DNA of 9,404 bases from Methanocalculus sp. (GTDB lineage: Archaea > Halobacteriota > Methanomicrobia > Methanomicrobiales > Methanocorpusculaceae): the NCBI RefSeq assembly GCF_029762515.1, contig NZ_JARVGN010000036.1:1-9404 (forward strand), written 5' to 3'. Both the position numbers and the translations under genes were made by a program. This document shows, in pieces, positions 1 through 5,753 of the stretch. Positions within the stretch are counted from its first letter, which is position 1. Every line of letters begins with the position of its first letter. Below the pieces are notes generated by a model. That model saw only the letters and a list, made by a program, of their open reading frames with translations, did not search any database and was not told where the DNA came from.

Positions 1-293
1 GAAACGGTTTTTATTCAGGTTTGATCCGGTTTGAGCTACCTGATTCTCCACAAACGATCCGGCTCAATTTTTATCGGAATCAGAGACCCGATCTAAATCC
101 CTCTTCTCCCCAATTATCACTCCTTAGAGAGGGGTGCCGTATCCTTTTACCCTCACTTCATGTACCCCGGTTTCTTCTCCTCCTTTTTCCTTCTCCTTCG
201 ATCCTTCCCCCCCTCATTGGATGGAACAATTCTGACATGCCTCGGATCTTCAAAGAGGAATACGCACCTCTTCAGCAATCCCGGTCTCCCGGA
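1..293. other. Left-edge stretch without a recognisable gene
   Basis: I see no convincing gene here. Open frames on the plus strand give low-complexity, Ser/Pro/Leu-rich translations typical of non-coding pyrimidine-rich DNA. Two things stand out. There is a strongly pyrimidine-rich tract at about 166-215. There is also the 12-mer CGGTTTTTATTC at 5-16, which recurs exactly at 984-995 in the presumed promoter of tRNA-Arg. Read on the minus strand it is an A/T-rich box that could serve a gene lying left of the window. The region also contains the 3' flank of the Imm-5-like gene. Confidence 0.5.
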
Positions 294-785
294 TCAGAAG
301 TCGCCTGTCTTATCGATTATTATTGTAACTCTTCCTGAGCCCCTTCTGATCACGATCCTCTTCATCATCTCCTCTCCAAGGTGTTCAGGGAGCTTTCCCG
401 ACTGCCACTCATATTCTGCTGCAACCGCAGTCTCAGCATTGGCAGGATCAGCGGCTGCGATTGCTTTCAAGGCATAGTATGCAGCGCCATAGGCATGCTG
501 GGGCACATGGGCAGTTGCCACCGCCTGTCCGGCGGCACGTGCGGCGAAAGAGGCCGGGTTATTCGATGCAGCCTCCCTGGCGGCCGCATGGGCGCCAAGA
601 GATGCCCCGCGTATCTCTTCCATCGAAAAGGAGCCAAAATCAATCCACCTCCGGCAGACGTCCAGTGCAGTCCGTGGCCGTTTGTCCCCTGAATATGCAC
701 TTTCAAAGAAGGGAAGCACCCGCTCAGCGCAATCTGCCGCCCAGGCGGCCATCAGTTTCTGATCGTTACGGCTGTACTTCTTCAT
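294..785 (-). CDS. Imm-5-like putative immunity protein
   Basis: This 163-aa, Ala-rich, mostly helical soluble protein resembles the Imm-5 family of putative immunity proteins, described from bacterial polymorphic-toxin loci, where such proteins are thought to neutralise a cognate toxin. Family-like features are the N-terminal segment WAADCAERVLPFFE (residues 15-28), the KRPRTALDVCRRW motif (35-47), and the repeated helix AHAAAREAA / AARAAGQAVATAHVPQHA (about 65-98) with conserved His and Arg. The length suits a single-domain member. There is no signal peptide or membrane segment. The ATG at 785 is the first Met. I see no strong Shine-Dalgarno, but an AT-rich box (about 815-825 on the minus strand) would place the transcript start about 10 nt upstream. 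It follows tRNA-Arg on the same strand after a 97-nt gap. No toxin gene is visible beside it, so it is either an orphan or has another role in this archaeon. The family assignment is from memory of the motif pattern. Confidence 0.75.
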   Translation of the reverse strand: MKKYSRNDQKLMAAWAADCAERVLPFFESAYSGDKRPRTALDVCRRWIDFGSFSMEEIRGASLGAHAAAREAASNNPASFAARAAGQAVATAHVPQHAYGAAYYALKAIAAADPANAETAVAAEYEWQSGKLPEHLGEEMMKRIVIRRGSGRVTIIIDKTGDF

Positions 786-814
786 TGAGATAAGAAGAAT
801 AGTGGAAGCTCTTC

Positions 815-825
815 GGTTATGTATT
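815..825 (-). promoter_or_regulatory. Possible TATA box of the Imm-5-like gene
   Basis: Read on the minus strand this is CATAATACATA-type AT-rich sequence. It lies about 30 nt upstream of the ATG at 785, which would give a leader of roughly 10 nt. It sits in the gap between the tRNA terminator and the gene. Placement is by spacing only. Confidence 0.35.
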
Positions 826-873
826 ATGGATCAACCCGGAGGATGCACCTGCATATACCAGTTGGAATGCGAA

Positions 874-882
874 CAAAAGAAA
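874..882 (-). terminator. Oligo-T terminator of tRNA-Arg
   Basis: Immediately after the tRNA discriminator base the minus strand reads TTTCTTTTG, a T-rich stretch typical of archaeal RNA polymerase termination behind stable RNA genes. There is no hairpin, and none is needed in archaea. Confidence 0.55.
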
Positions 883-957
883 CGGGCCTGGGGGGATTCG
901 AACCCCCGACATTCGGGTTAGAAGCCCGACGCTCTATCCTGGCTAAGCCACAAGCCC
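883..957 (-). tRNA. tRNA-Arg (anticodon TCT)
   Basis: The cloverleaf reads cleanly on the minus strand. The 7-bp acceptor stem pairs GGGCTTG (957-951) with CAGGCCC (890-884), including one G-U pair. The D-arm is GCTT/GAGC. The anticodon stem-loop is TCGGG CTTCTAA CCCGA, with the anticodon TCT in the standard position. The variable loop is 5 nt (ATGTC). The T-arm is GGGGG TTCGAAT CCCCC. The discriminator base is G, and CCA is not encoded. The anticodon reads AGA, and AGG by wobble. No intron is seen. A pyrimidine run, TTTCTTTT on the minus strand, follows immediately and probably acts as terminator. Confidence 0.96.
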
Positions 958-983
958 CGGAAGGATATAATAGTTCGATCTCC

Positions 984-995
984 CGGTTTTTATTC
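984..995 (-). promoter_or_regulatory. Probable tRNA-Arg promoter (TATA-like box)
   Basis: On the minus strand this reads GAATAAAAACCG, preceded by a purine-rich AAAG that could serve as BRE. It lies 27-38 nt upstream of the mature tRNA 5' end. A TATA element at this distance gives a start about 5-10 nt before the tRNA. The same 12-mer occurs at 5-16. A nearer TATATCC-like stretch (about 964-971) is too close to the tRNA to be its promoter. Confidence 0.4.
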
Positions 996-1004
996 CTTTG
1001 TGTG

Positions 1005-1292
1005 ATGCATGATGTCCGGGCACCTCCTTCAACCATACATCACCATGTAAAAAAGTCCATGTTCACTGCATCGGGGGATCCCGACATAGTCACCGGTATA
1101 TGTACCCGCCTTTCTGTAGTGCTCCTCTCTGCATGGAGACACGTCTCTCCTGATCCGGATAGCTTTATCATTCCAGAGGTTTTTGATCGATTTGTGGAAA
1201 TAATGATTCAGATGAGGAAGAAGATTACTATCAGAAGGCTGTGCGATCAAATCACGGTTGATCGCCTCAGGGAAGAGGATGTATCTCCATGA
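1005..1292 (+). CDS. Small hypothetical ORF overlapping the flavoprotein start
   Basis: This is a 95-aa open frame that I do not recognise. Its second half (from about residue 50) looks protein-like: charged, with SFIIPEVFDRFVEIMIQMRKK followed by an Arg-rich helix and a C-terminal REEDVSP. Codons there favour purine in the first position. The stop codon TGA overlaps the ATG of the next gene in the sequence ATGA, a common arrangement for translational coupling. The start is uncertain. ATG 1005 is chosen because a TATA-like ATATAATA (965-972) lies upstream at about the right distance, but ATG 1059 (77 aa) is also possible. The first half looks less convincing. It could be a real small partner or regulator of the flavoprotein, a truncated gene remnant, or chance. 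Further extension upstream would run through the tRNA gene and is rejected. Confidence 0.35.
   Translation: MHDVRAPPSTIHHHVKKSMFTASGDPDIVTGICTRLSVVLLSAWRHVSPDPDSFIIPEVFDRFVEIMIQMRKKITIRRLCDQITVDRLREEDVSP
1275..1278 (+). promoter_or_regulatory. Shine-Dalgarno for the flavoprotein gene
   Basis: GAGG (within AGAGGAT) ends 10 nt before the ATG at 1289. It supports that start and lies inside the upstream small ORF, consistent with coupled translation. Confidence 0.5.
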
Positions 1293-2668
1293 AGATCGCT
1301 GTTTTAAATGGAAGTCCAAAAGGCGATCTCAGTGTCACCATCCGTTCTGTTCGGTACATGGAGCTGGCAGGGCCCGATCATAGCTTTGATATCATTCCTA
1401 TTGCATCGGAGATCAACAGGATCGCGAGAGATGAGGCGTATTTCGATGCCCTTATGCAGAGAATTTCCGGAGTTGATGCTGTTCTCTTTGCATTCCCCCT
1501 CTATGTGATGCTTGTGCCGGCACAATTCAAGCGTTTCATCGAGCTTGTCTTTGAAAGGGGTGCTGGTATTCATTTTCAGGGTAAATATGCCGCCTCCATA
1601 TCGACATCCGTTCATTTCATGGATCATATCGCCCACAATTACATCCATGCGATAGCCGAAGATCTCGGAATGCATTTCGTTGGAGCTTTCTCGGCACATA
1701 TGCAGGATCTCTTAAAGGAGGAAGAACGAAAGCGGCTTGAACTCTTCTCATCCATGTTCATAGAGACGATCCAGAAGAAGCCGGTGATACAGCCGATCTA
1801 CCCGCAGATACGCCAAAGCCTCCCCTCCTACACTCCGGTATTACCCCTGGCCCCCCTGGAACAAGGCAATCTACGGATTCTTATCCTCACTGATCACAAT
1901 GCCCCGGATTCAAATTGTGCGAAGATGGTAAACCGGCTCAAAGAGACATTCGGGGGGAAGGCAACAATCGCAGAAATTCCTGATATCGGAATGAAAGGCG
2001 GATGCCTTGGATGCTGCCGGTGCGGGTATGACAACACCTGTGTCTATACTGACGGGTTTTCTGAATGGTACAGGAACACGCTCCTCTCATCTGATATCAT
2101 CATCTTTGCAGGGGAGATCCATGACCGTTTCCTCTCTTCAGGTTTCAAGCAGGTCTTCGATCGCTCATTCTTCATGGGGCATATCCCCGCCTTCAAAGGC
2201 AGAACAATCGGCTACATGGTATCAGGGCCTCTCTGTGAAAACCCTGTCCTGATGGAGTTCTTCAGGGCATTCACAGATAGCGAGGGTGTTCTCTGCGGGC
2301 ATATCATCAGCGACGAATCCGATGACCCGGCTGAAATAGATCGCAGGATCGACAGCTTCGCATCATCGCTAATCTCCAGTGCAGGAAGCGGATATAGTCC
2401 TCCGCCCACCTTCTATGCTGTCGGAGGCCACAAGATCTTCCGGGACATGATCTGGGGAGGTATGCGGGCGATCTTCAGGGCAGATCACCGCTATTTCAAA
2501 AGAAACAAACTCTATGATTTCCCGCAATACCAGTATACGCAGCGCCTCAGGTCTTCCTTATTACGGCTCCTTCTTGTATTTCCACCTGCACGGAGATCGG
2601 TCTTCCTCAGGATGAAGGAGCATATGGTCGAAGCTCATGATCGGGTACTCGAAGCATATAAACAATGA
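1289..2668 (+). CDS. Tandem flavodoxin-fold protein (NAD(P)H:FMN reductase / iron-sulfur flavoprotein type)
   Basis: This 459-aa cytoplasmic protein carries two flavodoxin-like domains in one chain. Domain 1 (about 1-165) opens with the strand and phosphate-binding loop MKIAVLNGSPKGDLSVT and has VLFAFPLYVMLVPAQFKRFIE (65-85), typical of flavodoxin_2/FMN-reductase proteins. Domain 2 (about 194-345) begins LRILILTD and contains Cys 239, 242, 245 and 251, spaced CX2CX2CX5C, within the compact motif range (CX2CX2CX4-7C) of archaeal iron-sulfur flavoproteins that bind a 4Fe-4S cluster. A C-terminal helical segment (about 375-459, with IFRADHRYFKRNKLYDF) is of a kind I recall from methanogen and clostridial relatives. 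Single-domain members have about 180-270 residues, so this looks like an internal duplication or fusion. It probably binds FMN and passes electrons between a reduced donor and an unknown acceptor. Its substrate cannot be read from sequence. The start is supported by GAGG at 1275 and an ATGA overlap with the preceding small ORF. Confidence 0.88.
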   Translation: MKIAVLNGSPKGDLSVTIRSVRYMELAGPDHSFDIIPIASEINRIARDEAYFDALMQRISGVDAVLFAFPLYVMLVPAQFKRFIELVFERGAGIHFQGKYAASISTSVHFMDHIAHNYIHAIAEDLGMHFVGAFSAHMQDLLKEEERKRLELFSSMFIETIQKKPVIQPIYPQIRQSLPSYTPVLPLAPLEQGNLRILILTDHNAPDSNCAKMVNRLKETFGGKATIAEIPDIGMKGGCLGCCRCGYDNTCVYTDGFSEWYRNTLLSSDIIIFAGEIHDRFLSSGFKQVFDRSFFMGHIPAFKGRTIGYMVSGPLCENPVLMEFFRAFTDSEGVLCGHIISDESDDPAEIDRRIDSFASSLISSAGSGYSPPPTFYAVGGHKIFRDMIWGGMRAIFRADHRYFKRNKLYDFPQYQYTQRLRSSLLRLLLVFPPARRSVFLRMKEHMVEAHDRVLEAYKQ

Positions 2669-2858
2669 TCGTTTATATTTATCGACATTGATGTCAACTA
2701 AGGGATATGATCGGACTTGAAATATAGGTGCAAGATATTCGATGATATTATTATATATTTGTTATGAAGAACTTAGAATGATTACCTCCCTCATATAAAG
2801 TAATTTGCACGTGCGATCGATCAATAGCAATACTAACTTTATTTTAATTGTGAAAATA
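2669..2858. other. AT-rich intergenic stretch, left edge of a low-GC island
   Basis: No gene is seen. Base composition drops sharply just after the flavoprotein stop, with runs such as ATTATTATATATTTG near 2746-2760. The flavoprotein terminator and the left end of the decayed insertion element should lie here, but I could not identify a terminal inverted repeat or target duplication by eye. Confidence 0.5.
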
Positions 2859-3550
2859 ATGGGGTATCGCTATATTACTCAATAAAATATCAATCTTGGT
2901 GCCTTGTCCTCCTTGATCTCCTGAGAGCGATTTCGTCCTCTTCTCTCTGACTTTTATATCAAACCGAAGAAAATGGTGACCATCCAAACTTCGTTGTAGT
3001 TTCATGATCAAGCTTCTGGTCATTAGATACTCAATGGGTTATCTGATTCTCAGATTGTACAAGATTCTATGATCACCTCTCTTCCCATCATTGTCATATC
3101 CGACAAAGATTCCAGATGCTTCAACAATATGGTTATTCCGGTACTTCTAATTAATATTGGTCAAGACGAATTAATCTGGGCTGAGTTCCTGTAGATGATC
3201 AATCAGAACGTATTGAAAGATAACCGTGTGTTATGCAAGATGCCAGTTGTATCACAGCAGAACGGGGTCGTGCCCTCCCTGATACGCCGCGAGGGAAAAA
3301 GGCAAAGATACGTCGAGGCAGTGATGGAATCTGGATCAAGAAAAGTTCAAAATTTTCTTATGCGTATTAAGTGGATATTCTCATGGATAGAGAATATCAA
3401 TTCATCGGATGATTTGCAGCTTCAAAGACTTCTGTTCATGACAGCAAAGTCAATCTCTCGCATTTAGAGAGACAGTCTAAATGTACAAAGGTTAATTGTG
3501 ATCTATCAACCGCGAAATCGATTCATGGTGCGGGCGATGAAACTTGGGGA
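2859..3550 (+). pseudogene. Decayed IS5-type transposase
   Basis: No single frame is intact, but joined frames give a recognisable DDE transposase of the IS5 type. From ATG 2859 one frame reads ...SLIS-stop-ERFRPLLSDFYIK (TGA 2922 replaces a likely Trp codon). The next gives NGDHPNFVVVS (from 2974), then MIKLLVIRY (from 3004) and YPTKIPDASTIWLFR (3097-3141). The next gives GQDELIWAEFL-stop-MINQN (3159-3209), and the last VMQDASCIT...TPRGKKAKIRR...DGIWIKK...FSYAY-stop-VDI-LMDREYQFIG-stop-FAASKTSVHDSKVNLS (3230-3460). The family hallmarks are QDA(S/T) and SVHDS, which carry the first two catalytic Asp (GAT 3239, GAC 3440). In-frame stops lie at 2883, 2922, 3070, 3192, 3368 and 3410, and at least four frameshifts are needed. 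Each shift is equivalent to losing one base. Similarity fades after about 3480 (ETV-stop-MYKG may match VVYRDKGY), so the end and the third catalytic residue are uncertain. The intact 90-aa frame at 3195-3467 is an artefact of this decay. Confidence 0.8.
2859..3550 (+). mobile_element. Remnant of an IS5-family insertion sequence
   Basis: The transposase pseudogene implies a former insertion sequence of roughly 1 kb here. Ends are not resolved because I could not find matching terminal inverted repeats or a short target duplication. The coordinates given are those of the recognisable coding remnant only. It lies inside the AT-rich island and is too damaged to move on its own. Confidence 0.6.
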
Positions 3551-3860
3551 CTGTTTTATAAATCTAAATGCTTAAGGAAGGTAGTGTTTAAATAAGCAAT
3601 GTAAACTATAGTTGATAACTGATCGCGCACTTCAAGATCCAAAATCCCCAAGAATAATAATAAAAATCTGAATGTGGCAATAATTGACTATACATAGGGA
3701 TATTCTGCAAAAAGACCTCAATTTACCTCCGTAATAGGGGCCATTTTGTTCTTACTTCTGTTTGAAAGCATTGAAGTACTGATTACAATTTTATCTCTGA
3801 AAGATTGACATCAATTATACTCTACTAATGAATAGGTTTCAGACGATGTGGATGATCAAT
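3551..3860. other. AT-rich stretch without a recognisable gene
   Basis: Short open frames only, many stops in all frames, and low GC. It may contain the decayed 3' part and right end of the insertion sequence. I could not extend the transposase similarity with confidence, and no repeats or RNA structure stood out. Confidence 0.5.
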
Positions 3861-3878
3861 ATTATATACCTATATATT
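3861..3878 (+). promoter_or_regulatory. TATA-rich promoter of the 93-aa gene
   Basis: ATTATATA (3861-3868) and TATATATT (3871-3878) lie about 24-30 nt before the candidate start codons ATG 3892 and ATG 3907. With the usual archaeal TATA-to-start distance, transcription would begin at or next to the ATG, giving a leaderless mRNA. No Shine-Dalgarno is seen, which agrees with leaderless initiation. Confidence 0.45.
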
Positions 3879-3880
3879 CA

Positions 3881-3896
3881 ATCATGAAATCATGAT
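3881..3896. repeat. Inverted repeat at the expected transcription start
   Basis: A perfect palindrome-like site: ATCATGA, AA, TCATGAT (arms 3881-3887 and 3890-3896). It sits directly after the TATA region and overlaps the ATG at 3892, where a bound repressor would block initiation. This could be an autoregulatory operator of the adjacent small gene. Confidence 0.4.
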
Positions 3897-4173
3897 ATTA
3901 GGCGTCATGCGTAGATCATCACGAAGCAACCTTACCAATTCAAAGAGATGTGTCATTAATCTAGGGTTAGAAACAGATTTTGAAACCCTTCGGAAATGTG
4001 TTTCTGGGATTGAGGTTACCAACGATATCCGTAGCTCAATAAATCGATTGGCAAGTGTTGGATATGTCCGATTGGGAACTCGGGTGAATATGGATGACAA
4101 CACCGAAACAATAACTCTCAAGCAAACGGCAAAGGCTACTTCACTAGGTTGTCGTATTCTTAATGCTAGATAA
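3892..4173 (+). CDS. Small hypothetical protein, possible winged-helix regulator
   Basis: A 93-aa frame that I do not recognise as a known family. It is basic at the N-terminus (MRRSSRSNLTNSKR). Residues about 43-82, VTNDIRSSINRLASVGYVRL followed by a strand-turn-strand with DDNTETITLKQTAKA, resemble the recognition helix and wing of a winged-helix DNA-binding domain of MarR/ArsR type. That is resemblance only. ATG 3892 and ATG 3907 are both possible starts. The upstream TATA elements favour a leaderless transcript. The stop lies 42 nt before the 390-aa gene on the same strand, and that gene has its own TATA-like box overlapping this stop. Codon use is mixed but acceptable for coding. The alternative is chance opening in AT-rich DNA. 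A minus-strand frame covers the same bases and looks less protein-like. Confidence 0.4.
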   Translation: MILGVMRRSSRSNLTNSKRCVINLGLETDFETLRKCVSGIEVTNDIRSSINRLASVGYVRLGTRVNMDDNTETITLKQTAKATSLGCRILNAR

Positions 4174-4180
4174 TATATAA
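4173..4180 (+). promoter_or_regulatory. TATA box of the 390-aa gene
   Basis: ATATATAA overlaps the stop codon of the preceding small ORF and lies about 36 nt before the Shine-Dalgarno/TTG start of the next gene. Transcription would begin near 4200-4204, giving a very short leader that still includes the Shine-Dalgarno. Confidence 0.45.
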
Positions 4181-4203
4181 GTCCTAAATACCCTCTTTTT
4201 TTC

Positions 4204-4208
4204 AGGAG
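4204..4208 (+). promoter_or_regulatory. Shine-Dalgarno deciding the TTG start
   Basis: AGGAG at 4204-4208 is followed by a 7-nt spacer and TTG at 4216, an ideal distance. No ATG lies near, and the next in-frame Met is hundreds of bases away (about residue 303), so this site is the main reason to accept the rare TTG start. Confidence 0.65.
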
Positions 4209-4215
4209 CTTAAAT

Positions 4216-5388
4216 TTGAATAAAAAGATTTGCATAGGTTGGATTCCGCATCTGAATGGCGCTCCATTTCTGACTAATCGATGGTGGCAACAGATTCGTA
4301 GAAAGAGAACTGATGGCGAACGAGTCTATTTTAATTTTCAGAGGCCAGATGAAAAGACAGGTCCTATTAAACCTTTTAATCTAGATCTAATTGAGGAATA
4401 TTTTGGACTTAAATCATCATATCTTATAAAAGAGACGATAAAAAATTCAGCGTATTTCGCCCATTGCAAGCCTGTAGACGATACCGACCCGAATGAGAGA
4501 TGGTTCTTTGTTTATCGATTTAAAGATGATACATTAAAACATCTTGTAGATGTAATAATTTTTAAGAAATTTTCGTTTGGACCTCAAGGCTCTACCAACT
4601 ATGTACTAAGATACCTTGCAACGGTCGAAATCGGCGAATTAGATGAGGACGGTTTTATCACACTTCTAAACCCAACAATTACAACTGGTAATATTGTAAC
4701 TGACGGATTCGATGTCTCAGTTCAATACCTCGAAGAAAGTTTTCAAGCTGTTAGAGATATCCTTCACCATCACAGTCACCATATAAATTCACACTATAAT
4801 GGAAATATTATTGGACCAGATAGCATCATTCGTCCTGTAATTTCTGACTCCAACAACGACAAGTCTAAAATAAAACGAAAAATTGCAGAAAAATACCAAA
4901 TATGTCTATTGAACCATTTAGAACACATCACTGAACTTGCTTCTATCACTGGATCTAATTCAAACCTCCAAATTCTTAAAAAAGGATATTCTGAACTTAT
5001 CTCAGTAATCAAACAAGGAAATGGTGTTTTAATTTATTATAATCAATATTTATTAGAATTGAGAAAAAAAAGCATTATTAATCACGATGAACACTCAACA
5101 CTTAAAGAGTCTGCATTTAATATGCGAGATGCATATCAATCATTTTTTAGTGGTTTGGATACCCAATTTCAAATGCATATAACATTTAGATCTGACTTAA
5201 TATTGATCATCACGGCGCTATTAACATTCTGGATTGTTTTTATTGAAATCTTGACGTTGCTTTCAGATGTTTTTAAAGAGATAAATTCTATAAAATTATA
5301 TTTAATTTTGATACCTCTTAGTTTAACTTCTTGGTTTTTTTTCAAACCAATTCGTTTTATAATTGAAGAGAGGATAGAGAGAAAATAA
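4216..5388 (+). CDS. Hypothetical protein with two C-terminal membrane segments
   Basis: This 390-aa protein belongs to no family I recognise. The start is TTG, fixed by AGGAG 7 nt upstream. The N-terminal half (about 1-170) is a mixed alpha/beta soluble region rich in aromatic residues (for example RWFFVYRFKDD, 95-105). Next comes a His-rich stretch, HHHSHHINSH (184-193), which could bind metal. A long helical, possibly coiled-coil region follows (about 215-320). At the end are two hydrophobic segments at about 327-348 and 360-377 and a charged tail (EERIERK). The layout, a large cytoplasmic sensor or enzyme region anchored by a C-terminal two-helix hairpin, recalls CorA-like channels and some membrane effectors of defence systems. 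No GMN or other diagnostic motif is present. Codon use is strongly AT-biased (14 G+C in the 60 bases of 5041-5100), unlike the ferritin/CopA side, which suggests horizontal acquisition. It forms a possible pair with the small gene just upstream. Confidence 0.82.
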   Translation: MNKKICIGWIPHLNGAPFLTNRWWQQIRRKRTDGERVYFNFQRPDEKTGPIKPFNLDLIEEYFGLKSSYLIKETIKNSAYFAHCKPVDDTDPNERWFFVYRFKDDTLKHLVDVIIFKKFSFGPQGSTNYVLRYLATVEIGELDEDGFITLLNPTITTGNIVTDGFDVSVQYLEESFQAVRDILHHHSHHINSHYNGNIIGPDSIIRPVISDSNNDKSKIKRKIAEKYQICLLNHLEHITELASITGSNSNLQILKKGYSELISVIKQGNGVLIYYNQYLLELRKKSIINHDEHSTLKESAFNMRDAYQSFFSGLDTQFQMHITFRSDLILIITALLTFWIVFIEILTLLSDVFKEINSIKLYLILIPLSLTSWFFFKPIRFIIEERIERK

Positions 5389-5660
5389 TTACAAGGTCAT
5401 ATATTATTTAATCTTCGGCAGTAAATTTATAGGTAATAATTTATATAAAAATGCATGTTAAATCTTAAGTTCTGCATCTTTTTCTTTCCATATTTATCCT
5501 CTGCAAGTTTGAACTGGTTAAAGATCAATTGGGTCTGCATCTCTCTTACCTAACATGTTCTTTCTTTTTGATTTTGTTCCTATCTAATCTTAGCTCTCGT
5601 ATTTCGGTTATGAGAACGTCAAATGACTATTGAATGGAAATATGTTTCCAACAGAGATTG
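5389..5660. other. AT-rich intergenic region, right edge of the low-GC island
   Basis: No gene is apparent. Several T-rich runs (about 5475-5490 and 5559-5578) could terminate transcription from the 390-aa gene. Composition rises again towards the ferritin promoter. I found no direct repeat matching the left edge of the island. Confidence 0.5.
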
Positions 5661-5665
5661 CGGTC

Positions 5666-5675
5666 TATATATAAT
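5666..5675 (+). promoter_or_regulatory. Second, upstream TATA-like element before ferritin
   Basis: TATATATAAT-like sequence about 115 nt before the ferritin start. It would give a leader of roughly 90 nt. It may be an alternative ferritin promoter or simply part of the AT-rich DNA. The nearer box at 5722 is preferred. Confidence 0.3.
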
Positions 5676-5721
5676 ACATAATAATTTAATCTCTATGATT
5701 CCACTCACGGCTACCGATACC

Positions 5722-5729
5722 TTTAAAAG
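5722..5729 (+). promoter_or_regulatory. Probable ferritin TATA box
   Basis: TTTAAAAG, preceded by CGATACC, which could act as a BRE. The expected transcription start is about 5750-5755, exactly where an inverted repeat begins, giving a leader of about 35 nt with a good Shine-Dalgarno. Confidence 0.5.
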
Positions 5730-5753
5730 CATCCCTGCATAATGCTCTTCTGT

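Noticed and set aside
21..477. Plus-strand frames in the left part
   Set aside because: Low-complexity translations from pyrimidine-rich DNA, partly antisense to the Imm-5-like gene.
883..957. tRNA-Arg as the integration site of the AT-rich island
   Set aside because: The island begins about 1.7 kb away on the 5' side of the tRNA, and no copy of the tRNA 3' end was seen near 2669 or 5740.
819..1004. Upstream part of a 157-aa plus-strand frame running into the flavoprotein
   Set aside because: It reads straight through the antisense of tRNA-Arg; only the part after 1005 is kept as a doubtful small ORF.
1029..1319. 96-aa minus-strand frame
   Set aside because: Overlaps the flavoprotein start and the small coupled ORF; no ribosome site or motif.
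3195..3467. Intact 90-aa frame
   Set aside because: It follows one frame through a transposase pseudogene. The recognisable transposase sequence switches out of this frame near 3225-3230, so the product is meaningless.
3882..4235. 117-aa minus-strand frame
   Set aside because: Antisense of the 93-aa frame and of the 390-aa gene's start region; it has no supporting promoter or ribosome site.
4216..5388. CorA-family magnesium channel
   Set aside because: The two C-terminal membrane segments fit in place, but the GMN signature loop is absent and the N-terminal part does not resemble CorA.
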